A stretch of 64,000 nt of DNA from an uncultured Paracoccaceae bacterium (GCA_905182105.1 CAJJAR010000008.1:1-64000); one strand, 5' to 3'; counted from the first letter of the stretch, positions 39,118 through 49,218 are shown. Notes: generated by a model from the sequence alone, not told the origin. Made by a program: numbers and translations.

Positions 39118-41130
39118 TCAAGCGGCCAAACCACGCCCTTTTAGCAACGCCTCAACGCCGGGCAAACGACCACGGAACGCGACATACAATTCGCCCGCAT
39201 CACGGCTGCCGCCGGTTGAAAGAATGTTGGCCTCTAACGCTGCTGCGCGTTCAGGATCAAAGGCACCGCCCGCTTCCTTAAACGATTCAAACGCATCTGC
39301 GTCCATCACCTCAGACCACATGTAACTGTAATATCCTGATGAATATCCGTCGCCGGAAAACACATGCGCAAAATGCGGTGTGGCATGGCGCATCGTGATC
39401 GCACGCGGCATGCCAAGACCTGTCAAAATCTCAGCTTGACGTACCATTGGGTCACGCGGTGCATCGCCGTCGTGGAATTCCAAATCCACCATCGCAGACG
39501 CCACATATTCTACTGTAGAAAACCCCATATCATAGGTCGCAGCGCCCAACACTTTAGACAGCAACGCCTCTGGCATCGCCTCACCCGTTTGCGCATGTGT
39601 CGCGAACTTGGCCAATACTTCGGGCACTTCCAACCAATGTTCATACACCTGGCTTGGCAGCTCAACAAAATCACGCGCAACAGAGGTTCCTGAAACACTT
39701 TCATAGGTCACGTTTGACAACATCTGGTGCAACGCATGACCAAATTCATGAAACAATGTGCGCGCATCATCATAGGACAATAACGCAGGTGTCCCTTTCG
39801 CAAAGTTACATACGTTGATCACCACAGGCGCTTGCACCTCAGGGTACTTCGCTTGGGATCGCATTGCAGAACACCACGCCCCTGAACGTTTGGAACCCCG
39901 TGCAAAATAGTCGCCAATGAAAACCGCAATATGTTTACCGTCACGGGTCACTTCCCATGCGCGGCAATCCTCGTGATAGAGCGGCACATCGAGCGGTTTA
40001 AATTGCAAACCAAACAGACGTGTGGCGCAATCAAACGATGCATCAATCATACGGTTCAATTGGAAATATGGCTTCAATTCTGCCTCATCCAAATCATGCA
40101 ATTCCTTGCGGCGACGTTCAGAATAGAAACGCCAATCCCAAGGCTCCAAATCACCGTTCACACCATCGGCATGCATCATAGCCGTTAGCTTTTCTGCATC
40201 CGAATTGGCTTGTGCCTTGGCTGGTTCCCAGACGGCCATCAACAAATCACGCACAGCTTGCGGCGTTTTCGCCATCTCTGTTTCTAATTTGTATTCAGCA
40301 AAGTTCGCATAGCCCAACAGCTGTGCGCGCTCGGACCGCAACGCCAAAATCTCAGCCGTGATGTCACGGTTGTCTTTGTCGCCGCCATTGGCCCCGCGGG
40401 CACCCCACGCCTTGTAGGCGACCTCGCGCAAATCGCGGCGCGTCGAGAATTGCAAAAACGGCACGATGATTGAGCGCGACAATGTCACAACCGGACCACC
40501 CGCCTCTTTTTCCTCACCTGCAGCGCGTGCAGCGGAAATCACAAATTCTGGCAAGCCGTCCAAATCGTCTTCGCCCAATTCCATGAACCATTCGCGTTCA
40601 TCAGACAAAAGGTTCTGGGTGAATTCAGTGCCTAATACGGCCAGTCGACCCTTGATCTCTTTGATGCGGGTCTCGTCCGCACCTTCCAAGGCAGAACCAG
40701 AGCGCACAAACCCACGATGGGTCAGCATCAAAACACGCGCCTGTTCATCGCTAAGCGTCAAACTATCGCGCACACCCCAAACCGTAGCAACGCGTGCAAA
40801 CAACGCTTTGTTACCAGACACTTCTGAAAAATGCGCTGCCAGTTGTGGTGAAAAATCACGTTGCAACGCCTCGCGTGCGGGATTACTGTCGGCCCCCGCA
40901 ACAGTATAAAACGTAGACAACACCTTATCCAAATCACGACCTACTGCTTCAAGTGCTTCAATCGTATTGGCGAATGTCGCGGGATCTGCAGACCCTGCAA
41001 TCACATCAATATCTGCTTTATGGCTGGCCAAAGCGATCTCTAACGCAGGGACAAAATCATCGTCAGAAATCTTGTCAAACGGAGTTATACCAAACGGTGT
41101 GTCCCAAATTGCGAGCAATGGATTTGTCAT
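39118..41130 (-). CDS. M3-family oligopeptidase
   Basis: A cytoplasmic zinc metallopeptidase of the oligopeptidase A/Dcp group that degrades short peptides. The 670-residue protein has the HExxH motif in LFHEFGHALHQML near residue 460 and the third ligand region downstream. N-terminal helices form the peptide-access channel typical of the family (NPLLAIWDTPFGITPFDKI). Whether it is a dipeptidyl carboxypeptidase (Dcp) or OpdA cannot be decided by eye. It lies 18 bases from a moeB-like gene on the same strand. Confidence 0.92.
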   Translation of the reverse strand: MTNPLLAIWDTPFGITPFDKISDDDFVPALEIALASHKADIDVIAGSADPATFANTIEALEAVGRDLDKVLSTFYTVAGADSNPAREALQRDFSPQLAAHFSEVSGNKALFARVATVWGVRDSLTLSDEQARVLMLTHRGFVRSGSALEGADETRIKEIKGRLAVLGTEFTQNLLSDEREWFMELGEDDLDGLPEFVISAARAAGEEKEAGGPVVTLSRSIIVPFLQFSTRRDLREVAYKAWGARGANGGDKDNRDITAEILALRSERAQLLGYANFAEYKLETEMAKTPQAVRDLLMAVWEPAKAQANSDAEKLTAMMHADGVNGDLEPWDWRFYSERRRKELHDLDEAELKPYFQLNRMIDASFDCATRLFGLQFKPLDVPLYHEDCRAWEVTRDGKHIAVFIGDYFARGSKRSGAWCSAMRSQAKYPEVQAPVVINVCNFAKGTPALLSYDDARTLFHEFGHALHQMLSNVTYESVSGTSVARDFVELPSQVYEHWLEVPEVLAKFATHAQTGEAMPEALLSKVLGAATYDMGFSTVEYVASAMVDLEFHDGDAPRDPMVRQAEILTGLGMPRAITMRHATPHFAHVFSGDGYSSGYYSYMWSEVMDADAFESFKEAGGAFDPERAAALEANILSTGGSRDAGELYVAFRGRLPGVEALLKGRGLAA

Positions 41131-41148
41131 TCGTGTCTCCTTTGGAGG

Positions 41149-42195
41149 TTATTCAGATTTGAAACAGATCGGACAATCGGCCCGACGCTCCAGCGTAATT
41201 TTGCGGCTTTCACCGTACAGCCCGTCATAGATCACCATCTCACCGCACATCGGCGCACCGGCACCCGTGATCATCTTAATCGCTTCAACTGCCATCATTG
41301 ATCCCACCACACCAGGCAACGGACCAATCACACCAGCCTCAGAGCAACTTGGGGCCAATTCAGGTGCAGGTGCTTGGGGGAAAATACACTGATAGCACGG
41401 TGCGCCCTTGGTAGGATCAAAGACACTCAACTGTCCCTCCCACTGCGTCAAAGCACCAGAAATCAGCGGCGTTTGCGTTTCGACGCAAACCTTGTTCACC
41501 AGATAGCGGGTTTCGAAATTATCACATCCATCCAGAACTAAATCATATTCAGCGATCAATTCTGCCGCGATGTCATCTGTCAGGCGTCGCTGGTAAGGGC
41601 GCACATTTACAAATGGATTTTGCGTAATCATCGCCGCTTGGGCCGAAAAAACTTTAGCGGTGCCAATGTCATCATCCCTATGGATCACTTGACGTTGTAG
41701 GTTGGCGCTATCAACCACGTCATCATCAATCACACCAATTGTTCCAACACCTGCTGCAGCCAAATACTGCAACACGGGAGATCCCAAACCACCCGCGCCC
41801 ACGACCAAAACCTTCGCTTCTTTTAGCGCCCTTTGACCGACACCACCTATCTCGCGCATGACGATATGACGGGCATAGCGGTTCAGTTCTGTTTCACTAA
41901 AAAGGGGGGCATCAATTGCGGCGGCTTCTTCTTTGACCACCGCCTGTGTACGCAATCTGCGCAGCATCCAGCGGTAACCCCAAACCAATCCAGCGATGCC
42001 CAAAACGAACAACCAAGGGACCGCCGTTTCACCCAAACTAAGGCGCAGAGGGTACCCAACCGGCAATACCAAATGCACCACAATCACCACGACCAACAAT
42101 GCCAAAATCATGATCCAACGCGAACGCTGTGGCGCACCAAACGCCGCGCCCAGTCCCCACAATCCAGCAGACATCACCGCAACGAAAAACATCAA
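41149..42195 (-). CDS. moeB: MoeB/ThiF-like adenylyltransferase with N-terminal membrane segment
   Basis: The C-terminal 250 residues form an E1-like enzyme that adenylates the C-terminus of a sulfur-carrier protein (MoaD or ThiS). It has [17 protein letters not shown] (ATP), the [13 protein letters not shown] block, and two CxxC zinc pairs (CYQC and CPIC). The first 65 residues are hydrophobic with two or three membrane helices ([20 protein letters not shown], then a stretch near [13 protein letters not shown]), unlike E. coli MoeB. The start overlaps the dut stop by four bases. The membrane part may be a lineage feature. Both MoeB and ThiF roles are possible. Confidence 0.87.
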   Translation of the reverse strand: MMFFVAVMSAGLWGLGAAFGAPQRSRWIMILALLVVVIVVHLVLPVGYPLRLSLGETAVPWLFVLGIAGLVWGYRWMLRRLRTQAVVKEEAAAIDAPLFSETELNRYARHIVMREIGGVGQRALKEAKVLVVGAGGLGSPVLQYLAAAGVGTIGVIDDDVVDSANLQRQVIHRDDDIGTAKVFSAQAAMITQNPFVNVRPYQRRLTDDIAAELIAEYDLVLDGCDNFETRYLVNKVCVETQTPLISGALTQWEGQLSVFDPTKGAPCYQCIFPQAPAPELAPSCSEAGVIGPLPGVVGSMMAVEAIKMITGAGAPMCGEMVIYDGLYGESRKITLERRADCPICFKSE

Positions 42196-42650
42196 CCGCG
42201 CCCTGTTGAGCCAAAGCCACCAGCGCCACGCGCCGTTTCATCCAAGCGGTCCGCGATCACGAAATCACCTTGAACAACGGGGGCCAAAACGACTTGAGCA
42301 ATGCGTTCACCGTGCACAACTTCAAACGCATCCGCACCCGTGTTCAACAGGATCACCCCAACAAGACCGCGATAATCGCTATCAATTGTGCCCGGCGAAT
42401 TGACCAATGCGATACCATGCTTCAGCGCCAAACCAGAACGCGGACGCACCTGCACTTCGAACCCTTGCGGGATTTCAAATCGCAAACCCGTAGGGATCAA
42501 AGCGCGTCCACCGCTGGGAATGACAGTGCTTTCGCAACCCTCAAAGTTCGCGCGAATATCGGCACCCGCCGCCCCCACAGTTTCGTAAAACGGCAAAGCA
42601 ATGTCAGGATCAAAACCCGCATCGCGCACAACCTTGATTGTCACACTCAC
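42192..42650 (-). CDS. dut: dUTP diphosphatase
   Basis: Trimeric dUTPase hydrolysing dUTP to dUMP, which keeps uracil out of DNA and feeds thymidylate synthesis. The 152-residue protein shows the five conserved motifs: [41 protein letters not shown] and [10 protein letters not shown]. It overlaps coaBC upstream and the moeB-like gene downstream by four bases each, so the three are one translationally coupled operon. The coaBC-dut order is common in proteobacteria. Confidence 0.96.
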   Translation of the reverse strand: MSVTIKVVRDAGFDPDIALPFYETVGAAGADIRANFEGCESTVIPSGGRALIPTGLRFEIPQGFEVQVRPRSGLALKHGIALVNSPGTIDSDYRGLVGVILLNTGADAFEVVHGERIAQVVLAPVVQGDFVIADRLDETARGAGGFGSTGRG

Positions 42651-43840
42651 GCGATTGCCTCTACAATTCGTTGGGCCAATTTACGCGACACTATATCCTT
42701 GGACATTCGCGGCCATTCTTCGACACCCGCTTGGGAAATGATGGCGACATAATTCTCGGATCCACCCATGATGCCAGTTTCAGGTGATACATCATTGGCA
42801 ACGATCCAATCACAGCATTTACGCTTTAGCTTGGCTGTTGCGTTCGCCTCAACGTCGTTTGTTTCAGCCGCAAAGCCCACAACCAATGCAGGACGCCCCG
42901 TCTTCAATTGGGATACATGTGCCAAGATATCAGGGTTTTCGGCGAATGTGAGCGTTGGTAAACCGTCCTTGGTTTTCTTTAGTTTGCGATCACTCATACC
43001 CTCAACACGCCAATCGGCAACCGCGGCGGCAAAGATGGCAACATCGGCAGGCAGCGCTGTTTGCACAGCTTCCAACATTTGTTGTGCCGTTTTGACCGCA
43101 ATCACCTCAACACCAGATGGCGGGGCAACGTCGGCAGGGCCCGTCACAAACACAACATCCGCGCCCAGCGCAGACAGGGCGTTGGCAAGGGCCGTGCCCT
43201 GCGCACCAGAGGAACGATTGGCGATATAGCGCACCGGATCAATCGGCTCGTGTGTGGGACCGGATGTGATCAACACACGCTTGCCCTTCAACGGACCATC
43301 AGACAATTTCGCCTCAACAGCGGCAACAATTTCCAGTGGTTCAGCCATACGGCCCGGACCAAATTCACCGCACGCCATGTCGCCCTCATTGGGGCCAACA
43401 AAGGCAACGCCATCATCGGCCAACGTTGCAATGTTGCGCTGTGTCGCCGCGTGACCCCACATGCGCACGTTCATCGCAGGGGCCACCAAAATCGGGGTAT
43501 CCGTGGCCAGCAATAGGTTCGAAGCCAAATCATTAGCCAAGCCATGCGCCATCTTAGCCATCAAGTCCGCAGTCGCAGGAGCAACCACAACCAGATCGGC
43601 AGAACGTGACAGTTGGATGTGGCCCATTTTGGCCTCATCCGTCAGGTCAAACAATTCGCCATATACTTTGGAACCAGACAACGCGGCAACGGACAGCGGA
43701 GTTACAAACTCTGTCGCGGCACCTGTCAAAACAGGGGTCACAGCAGCGCCGCGCTCACACAATTTGCGGATCAGATCAAGACTTTTGTAGGCAGAAATTC
43801 CACCGCCAATAATCAATAGAATGCGTTTTCCGGTTAGCAT
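42647..43840 (-). CDS. coaBC: phosphopantothenoylcysteine decarboxylase/synthase
   Basis: A bifunctional coenzyme A enzyme. CoaC (residues about 1-190, flavin-binding, [16 protein letters not shown] at the start and the PAMNVRMW motif) decarboxylates phosphopantothenoylcysteine. CoaB (about 190-397) makes it from phosphopantothenate and cysteine and has the [19 protein letters not shown] motif and a KLKK segment. Both halves are complete. It heads the coaBC-dut-moeB operon. Confidence 0.95.
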   Translation of the reverse strand: MLTGKRILLIIGGGISAYKSLDLIRKLCERGAAVTPVLTGAATEFVTPLSVAALSGSKVYGELFDLTDEAKMGHIQLSRSADLVVVAPATADLMAKMAHGLANDLASNLLLATDTPILVAPAMNVRMWGHAATQRNIATLADDGVAFVGPNEGDMACGEFGPGRMAEPLEIVAAVEAKLSDGPLKGKRVLITSGPTHEPIDPVRYIANRSSGAQGTALANALSALGADVVFVTGPADVAPPSGVEVIAVKTAQQMLEAVQTALPADVAIFAAAVADWRVEGMSDRKLKKTKDGLPTLTFAENPDILAHVSQLKTGRPALVVGFAAETNDVEANATAKLKRKCCDWIVANDVSPETGIMGGSENYVAIISQAGVEEWPRMSKDIVSRKLAQRIVEAIA

Positions 43841-43911
43841 TGCATGCCCCCAAATAGCTGGTTAATTGACCAACCATACTGCGGCGAACGGTGTTCTGCC
43901 AGCCCGTAAGA

Positions 43912-43924
43912 TGCGCTTGGCGCA
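43912..43924 (-). terminator. weak hairpin downstream of rpoH2
   Basis: TGCGC and GCGCA flank a 3-base loop just after the rpoH2 stop on the minus strand, followed by TCTT. The stem is short, so confidence is low. Confidence 0.3.
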
Positions 43925-43931
43925 CACTCTA

Positions 43932-44810
43932 TCAATTCAGGAAATTTTGCACTTCTGAACCATGGGTTTCGAGCCATTTGCGCATTTTACCAAAGGCGGC
44001 TGATTCAAGCTGACGCACACGTTCTTTGCTCAGGGACAATTCCTTGCCCAAGCTTTCCAATGTGCGTGGATTATCCTGCAGCTTGCGTTCGCGCACAATG
44101 AAGCGTTCACGTTCGCTTAACGCCGCCATCGCGTCAAACAACCACGACCGCAACTGGACAGTGTCATGGTTGTGCTCAACAATTTCAGCCGCTTGGGCGC
44201 TGTCGTCCTCAAGGGCATCGATCCATTCACGGCCTTCGTCCTCAACGGATTGGGTTGCGTTCAATGAATAGTCAGACCCTGATAGGCGACCTTCCATCAT
44301 TTCGACGTCGTGCAATGGCACTCCAATCTCTGTCGAGATTTTTTGCAACAACTGGTGCTTGTCCAGTTTGACGCCCGCGGATTCGCTTTCACGCTCCAAG
44401 CGCGCTTGAACGCGGCGCATGTTAAAGAACAATGATTTCTGCGAGGATGTGGAACCAGTACGCACCATCGACCAGTTGCGCATTACGTGATCTTGGACAG
44501 ACGCTTTGATCCACCACATTGCGTAGGTCGAAAAACGAACGCCACGATCAGGATCAAATTTCTCTGCGGCTTTCATCAGCCCCAGACCGGCTTCTTGGAT
44601 CAGATCGTTCATCGGCGCGCCGTAGCGTTTGAATTTGGAGGCCATCGAAATGGCAAGGCGCATGTAGGCTGTGATCAAGCGGTGCAATGCTTCTTCATCA
44701 CGGTTGTCGCGCCATGCATAGGCCAGTCGCAGCTCTGTTTCAGCGTCCAACATTTCTGCTTTCATCGCTGTGCGTGTAATTGAAATTTCTCTAGCCATGT
44801 CCAAAGCCAT
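43932..44810 (-). CDS. rpoH2: RNA polymerase sigma-32 factor, RpoH-II type
   Basis: A heat-shock/oxidative-stress sigma factor of 292 residues. Region 2 has GAPMNDLIQEAGLGLMKAAE and FDPDRGVRFSTYAMWWIKA; region 4 has the helix-turn-helix LESLGKELSLSKERVRQLE. The N-terminus and the RNWSMVRTGSTSSQK segment match the second rpoH paralogue (RpoH-II) of Rhodobacteraceae, which responds to singlet oxygen and heat downstream of RpoE. The start at 44810 follows TTTGGGAG. The divergent promoter region contains an inverted repeat. No clear RpoE-type promoter was identified by eye. Confidence 0.93.
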   Translation of the reverse strand: MALDMAREISITRTAMKAEMLDAETELRLAYAWRDNRDEEALHRLITAYMRLAISMASKFKRYGAPMNDLIQEAGLGLMKAAEKFDPDRGVRFSTYAMWWIKASVQDHVMRNWSMVRTGSTSSQKSLFFNMRRVQARLERESESAGVKLDKHQLLQKISTEIGVPLHDVEMMEGRLSGSDYSLNATQSVEDEGREWIDALEDDSAQAAEIVEHNHDTVQLRSWLFDAMAALSERERFIVRERKLQDNPRTLESLGKELSLSKERVRQLESAAFGKMRKWLETHGSEVQNFLN

Positions 44811-44867
44811 ATCGGATCTCCCAAAGAATGAATGCTTGTTTTGGTCTTTCACTATAGGTACGCAGCA

Positions 44868-44882
44868 AACCAATCATTGGTT
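44868..44882. promoter_or_regulatory. inverted repeat in the rpoH2-cobU spacer
   Basis: AACCAAT and ATTGGTT are perfect 7-base arms around a single central base, lying between the divergent start codons of rpoH2 (44810) and cobU (44899). A dimeric regulator could bind here; none is known for this site. Confidence 0.35.
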
Positions 44883-44898
44883 CACAATCGAGGCGAAA

Positions 44899-45420
44899 AT
44901 GTTGCCAAATTTGTCTTTCGTTCTGGGGGGGGCCGCTTCGGGGAAATCCCTATTTGCGGAAAAAATAATCCTTAACAGTGGGTTAATACCCCTCTACATT
45001 GCGACTTCGCGCATCTGGGATGACGAAACAAAATTACGTATTGAGGTGCATAAATCGCGCCGCGATGACACTTGGACAACTGTCGAGGCCCCATTTGATC
45101 TGGCACCTGCCCTTGCGACTGCCACCGCAGATCAGGCCATTCTGATCGATTGTGCGACCATGTGGCTGACCAATCATCTGCTTGAAGATCATGACCTATC
45201 TGCACAATCTGACCTGCTGATTGATGCGCTCAAATCGTGCAAAGCCCCCATCGTCATCGTCTCTAACGAAGTGGGCCAAGGGATCGTTCCAGACAATGCG
45301 CTTTCACGTCAGTTCCGCGAGGCCCAAGGCAGGCTGAATATCGCACTTGCCACACAATCAGACCTTGCCGTTCAAGTGGTTGCGGGCCTGCCCAACGTCT
45401 TAAAAGGAATGCTACCATGA
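44899..45420 (+). CDS. cobU: adenosylcobinamide kinase / phosphate guanylyltransferase
   Basis: A bifunctional enzyme (CobU/CobP) of cobalamin assembly that phosphorylates adenosylcobinamide and then attaches GMP. The 173-residue protein has the P-loop FVLGGAASGKSLFAE at the N-terminus, the HKSRRDDTW segment with the guanylylated-His region near residue 50, and LIDCATMWLTNHL. ATG 44899 gives family length; the longer frame covers the promoter. It overlaps the following phosphatase gene by four bases. No cobalamin riboswitch lies upstream. Confidence 0.93.
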   Translation: MLPNLSFVLGGAASGKSLFAEKIILNSGLIPLYIATSRIWDDETKLRIEVHKSRRDDTWTTVEAPFDLAPALATATADQAILIDCATMWLTNHLLEDHDLSAQSDLLIDALKSCKAPIVIVSNEVGQGIVPDNALSRQFREAQGRLNIALATQSDLAVQVVAGLPNVLKGMLP

Positions 45421-46004
45421 CCGCCCCAACCACATGGCACTGGGTGCGCCACGGCCCAACCCACCAAAAGACATTTGTGGGCTGGCGGGACGTTCCTGCC
45501 GACCTTTCAGACACAGATCAATTGGCCCGCCTTGCGGCCAATCTGCCATCAGATGCGGTGATAATTTCATCTGATCTAACGCGCTGCATCACAACAGCGG
45601 ACGCGATCCAAGCAGGGCGCGAACGTTTATCCGATAACCCACATCTGCGCGAGTTGCATTTTGGCACGTGGGACGGCGTTCACTTTTCAGAGGTATCAGA
45701 AAAGCACCCAGACCTGTCACGCGCCTATTGGGAAACACCTGGCCCGCACACACCACCGGGTGGCGAAAGCTGGGATGAGTCCGCCCACCGCGTCCATACA
45801 ACAGTGCAACATCTCACACGCAAATACGCGGGGCATCACATCATCGCGGTTGCACATTTCGGGGTAATCTTGACCCAAGTACAGATGGCAATGGGTGTAC
45901 CTGCAGAGCAGGTCCTTGCCCATAAGATCGACAATCTGTCTGTCACCGATATCACATGGGAAAACGGCACAGGGCGCGTTGGTACGATCAATCGCCTTTT
46001 GTGA
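45417..46004 (+). CDS. histidine phosphatase, possibly alpha-ribazole phosphatase
   Basis: A 195-residue phosphoglycerate-mutase-like phosphatase. The catalytic motif is VRHGPTHQK near the N-terminus (RHG), with a second Arg in SSDLTRCITTAD and a His in VAHFG near residue 145. The gene overlaps cobU, which makes the alpha-ribazole-5-phosphate phosphatase role (CobC, the last steps of cobalamin assembly) the best inference. The family itself is broad, so this rests on context. Confidence 0.82.
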   Translation: MTAPTTWHWVRHGPTHQKTFVGWRDVPADLSDTDQLARLAANLPSDAVIISSDLTRCITTADAIQAGRERLSDNPHLRELHFGTWDGVHFSEVSEKHPDLSRAYWETPGPHTPPGGESWDESAHRVHTTVQHLTRKYAGHHIIAVAHFGVILTQVQMAMGVPAEQVLAHKIDNLSVTDITWENGTGRVGTINRLL

Positions 46005-46063
46005 TATTCCACCTCACAAATCAAATTTTGCCTAATGCACAGTCTTCACTTTAGGCTTCTTCC

Positions 46064-46690
46064 ATGACATATGATTTATACATTGGTGATAGCACCTTCT
46101 CATCTTGGTCGCTGCGCGGCTGGCTGTTGCTCGAAAAATTCGGGCTGGATTTTAATACACATTTGATTGGCCTTTACCGCGGAACAATGGCGGCTGACAT
46201 GGCCCATCTTGCGCCTGCCAAACTGGTGCCCACGCTCAGAATACCAGATGGCGCAGTGGTTGGCGAAAGTCTCGCAATCGCAGAAACCTTGGCCGAGCAT
46301 CACCCCGACATTGCCATGTGGCCAACCAATCCAGCTGCGCGTGCCACAGCGCGTTGGCTCTGCGCCAAAATGGCCAGCAGCTTTGGCGAACTGCGCAGGC
46401 AATCGCCGATGCAACTTCAACACGTGAACAAAGGGTTCAATGTGAACGCGGCCCTTCAAGCCGATCTTGATCGCCTTGAAATTCTTTGGGCCCACGGCGC
46501 AAAATTCAAATCAGACGGCCCGTGGTTGTTCGGTGAATATTCCATCGCAGACTACATGTTCGCTCCTGTCGCCGCGCGCATCATTGGCTATGACCTGCCC
46601 ATATCCGCAGCGGCCCGCGCCCACTGCACGCTCACGATCAACGATCCGCCATTCAAAGCATGGCGCGCTGAAGGCCTGAAAACCACATAA
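46064..46690 (+). CDS. glutathione S-transferase family protein
   Basis: The 208-residue protein has an N-terminal thioredoxin-like domain with Ser residues in the active-site position (DSTFSSWSLRGWLLLEKFG), a cis-Pro (KLVPTLRI) and ES motif (VVGESLAIAETLAE), then an all-helical C-terminal domain with SIADYMFAPVAARI. It probably conjugates or reduces small molecules with glutathione, whose synthesis gene gshB is nearby. The physiological substrate is unknown. It is just upstream of the comM remnant. Confidence 0.88.
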   Translation: MTYDLYIGDSTFSSWSLRGWLLLEKFGLDFNTHLIGLYRGTMAADMAHLAPAKLVPTLRIPDGAVVGESLAIAETLAEHHPDIAMWPTNPAARATARWLCAKMASSFGELRRQSPMQLQHVNKGFNVNAALQADLDRLEILWAHGAKFKSDGPWLFGEYSIADYMFAPVAARIIGYDLPISAAARAHCTLTINDPPFKAWRAEGLKTT

Positions 46691-46774
46691 GATCCCTTCC
46701 CCTATGACATGGGCGTGCCATTAGAACCGTGGCCCGTTTCCTAATGGCTCAAAGCAGGCGTTAACCAATCATCA

Positions 46775-46824
46775 ATCCCCCTGCGTTAGCCATTAACCAT
46801 AATGAACGCATGACGGAGGGGGAT
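46775..46824 (+). other. stem-loop occluding the comM ribosome site
   Basis: ATCCCCC (46776-46781 core) pairs with GGGGGAT (46818-46824), and TGCGTT with AACGCA, across a loop. The right arm contains the GGAGGGGG Shine-Dalgarno of the comM pseudogene. This could have limited translation of the once-intact gene. Confidence 0.35.
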
Positions 46825-46825
46825 C

Positions 46826-48338
46826 ATGATTACACGTGCCTACACCGTCGCATTTTAAGGGATCGAAGCACGCCAAGTCGAAGTGCAATGCGCCGTTACC
46901 GCAGGCCTGCCTGCCTTTTCAATTGTAGGGCTACCGGACAAAGCAGTGTCAGAGGCACGTGACCGCGTGCGCACGGCCCTCAGCAATATGACAATAGCAA
47001 TGCCCTCAAAGCGGGTCGCGATCAACCTATCGCCTGCAAACCTTCCCAAAGTCGGATAGCATTTTGATCTGCCCATCGCGGTCGCCCTTCTCTGAGCCCT
47101 TGAAATCATCCCACCCGATGTCACCGAAACCCACGTAGCTTTTGGTGAATTCTCCCTTGATGGCACACTGGTCCCTGTGATCGGTGCCCTTCCCACAGCA
47201 ATGGCCGCCACTGAACAAAATCAGAGCGTATTGTGCCCGTTAGAGTCTGGGGCAGAAGCCGCATGGGTCGGCAACGCCCAAGTTATCGCCACCGCAACCT
47301 TGGGCGATGTGGTGCGCCACTTTACCGGCCAATTACCGATCGAACCCTCTGAACCGGGCGAAGTTACGCAGACCCTCAGTTCCAAAGACCTCATGGATGT
47401 CAAAGGCCAAGAGCGGGCGAAACGCACGCTTGAAATTGCAGCCGCTGGACGGCACCACTTGATGATGGTCGGCACACCGGGTTCAGGAAAACCCATGTTG
47501 GCCGCACGTCTCCCCGGTATCTTGCCACCCCTATCCGCGACTGAGGCGTTGGAAACGTCGGTGATCCACTCCATTGCGGGCTTGCTCAGCGCCAGTGGAA
47601 TTTTTAAATCGCGTCCTTTTCGCGAACCCCATCAAATTGCATCCATGGCGCGATCATAGGTGGGGGCCGCAATGCCAAACTGGGGGAGGTGTCATTGGCC
47701 CACAATGGCGTGTTGTTCATGGACGAGTTCCCCAAATTTCCATGCACGGTGTTAGAGACGCTAAGGCAACCGATTGAAACAGGCGAGGTGATGATCGCAC
47801 ACGCCAATGCCCACGTAAAATACCCCTGCAAGCTCATACTGATCGCTGCCGCCAATCCCTGCAAATGCGGGTACCTGACGGATGCATCGCAGGCCTGTGA
47901 GCGGGCACCAAACTGTGGAGAGGATTATATGGACCGTATCTCTGGTCCACTGTTGGATCGGTTCGATCTGCGCGTGGATGTCCATCCGTTGTCTCCACCG
48001 ATCTGGATTTACCAACCGGTGGAGAGAGTTCCCAAACCGTGCGCCAAAGGGTCGTTACAGCCCGCGCGGTGCAATAGGCCCGATACGGCGATACGCCAGA
48101 CATGCGCAGCAATGCCGATGCCGCAGACGAGGCCTTGTCAGAGTTCGCAACACCGACGCCTGACGCCCGTGAACTGCTTTTACGCGCAGCCGAACAATTC
48201 AAACTGTCCGCGCGGGGCTATCACCGCGTTCTTCGCGTGGCCCGTATCATCTCGGATTTGGACGAGTTGGAGGACATACAAAAACCACACATCGCCGAGG
48301 CGATCAGCTTTCGTCTGCCCACCCAATTCGACGGTTGA
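46826..48338 (+). pseudogene. comM: decayed comM (YifB-type Mg-chelatase-like AAA+ ATPase)
   Basis: ComM is a branch-migration helicase that integrates DNA during natural transformation. The intact gene would encode about 505 residues from ATG 46826. Internal stops lie at 46856-46858 (TAA, where FQG is expected), 47057-47059 (TAG), 47093-47095 (TGA) and 48075-48077 (TAG). Frameshifts lie near 47653 (one base lost in ATGGCGGCGATC context) and near 47990. Walker A reads GTPGSGKPM with Pro replacing the usual Ser/Thr after Lys, another inactivating change. Family blocks LPAFSIVGLPDKAVSEARDR, VLFMDEFPKFP and RGYHRVLRVAR remain clear. The 3' end overlaps the convergent esterase gene by 35 bases. 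Confidence 0.9.
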
Positions 48339-49218
48339 TCCATCCCGCCAAACCATCCAGCGTCGTGCGCGCCTCTGGCAGCACGTTGTGGAACATCGGC
48401 CAAACATGCGGCAGATCGCGTTCGATATGCATCTGAACATCGACGCCTTGCTTCGACATGTTCGCCGCCAATCGACGGGTGTCATCCAACAAAATTTCAG
48501 TATCACTAACGGTCAACCAAACGGACGGCGCACCGGTAAAGTCTGCAAACACAGGGCTGACCAATGGATCAGCTGGATCCGTTCCATCCAAATACAGCGT
48601 GGCCATTTCATAGGCACGGTCTGCTGGTAAAATCACATCAGCATCAGCATTCACTTGAAAGCTTGCACCGCTAAAGGTCAGATCGGTCAAAGGCGAAAAC
48701 GCAAAAACGCCAGCAGGTAAATCAGCCGCGTCTTGCAGCAGTTGCGCTAGCAAAGCCAACACCAAATTACCGCCCGCACTATCACCACCAACAACAATCT
48801 GTGGACTGTGATAGCCCTGCGCCAACAGATCATCATACGCAGCACGCAATGTGTTCAATGACGCTGGAAACACATTTTCAGGAGACAATGGATACACTGG
48901 CAAGATCGCCTCGCACCCAACCCGTTTGGCCAATTGCGCCACCATCGCTGAATACATTTTTGGGCTACCAAAAACATGCCCGCCACCGTGGCAATACAAG
49001 ATCACTTTTTCCGCATCCAAACCCTCAGCACCAATGCGCAAAGCAGAGATGCCACCAAGGTCGAACCACTCCATTTCCGTCCCGCGCGGGGCGTGAAACA
49101 GAATTTTTGCCTTTAACTCAAAGGCGCGGCGCAGACTGCTTGGCCCTTTTGCATTTGCCATCTGACGTTTCTCAATCAGGCGCAAAAATGGGTTCAAAAG
49201 TGACTTTTGCCAGCTCAC
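48304..49218 (-). CDS. alpha/beta hydrolase (hormone-sensitive-lipase family)
   Basis: A 304-residue esterase of family IV. It has the oxyanion motif YCHGGGHVFGS near residue 80, the nucleophile elbow VGGDSAGGN near residue 150, an Asp in the SDTEILLDD segment and the catalytic His in LPHVWPMF near residue 275. It overlaps gshB by four bases at its start, so it is the distal gene of the rsmI-yraN-gshB operon. Its end overlaps the dead comM tail. The natural substrate is unknown. Confidence 0.9.
   Translation of the reverse strand: MSWQKSLLNPFLRLIEKRQMANAKGPSSLRRAFELKAKILFHAPRGTEMEWFDLGGISALRIGAEGLDAEKVILYCHGGGHVFGSPKMYSAMVAQLAKRVGCEAILPVYPLSPENVFPASLNTLRAAYDDLLAQGYHSPQIVVGGDSAGGNLVLALLAQLLQDAADLPAGVFAFSPLTDLTFSGASFQVNADADVILPADRAYEMATLYLDGTDPADPLVSPVFADFTGAPSVWLTVSDTEILLDDTRRLAANMSKQGVDVQMHIERDLPHVWPMFHNVLPEARTTLDGLAGWINRRIGWADES

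Noticed and set aside
44899-44899. Possible cobalamin riboswitch before cobU
   Set aside because: The divergent spacer is only 88 bases and shows no B12-box core.
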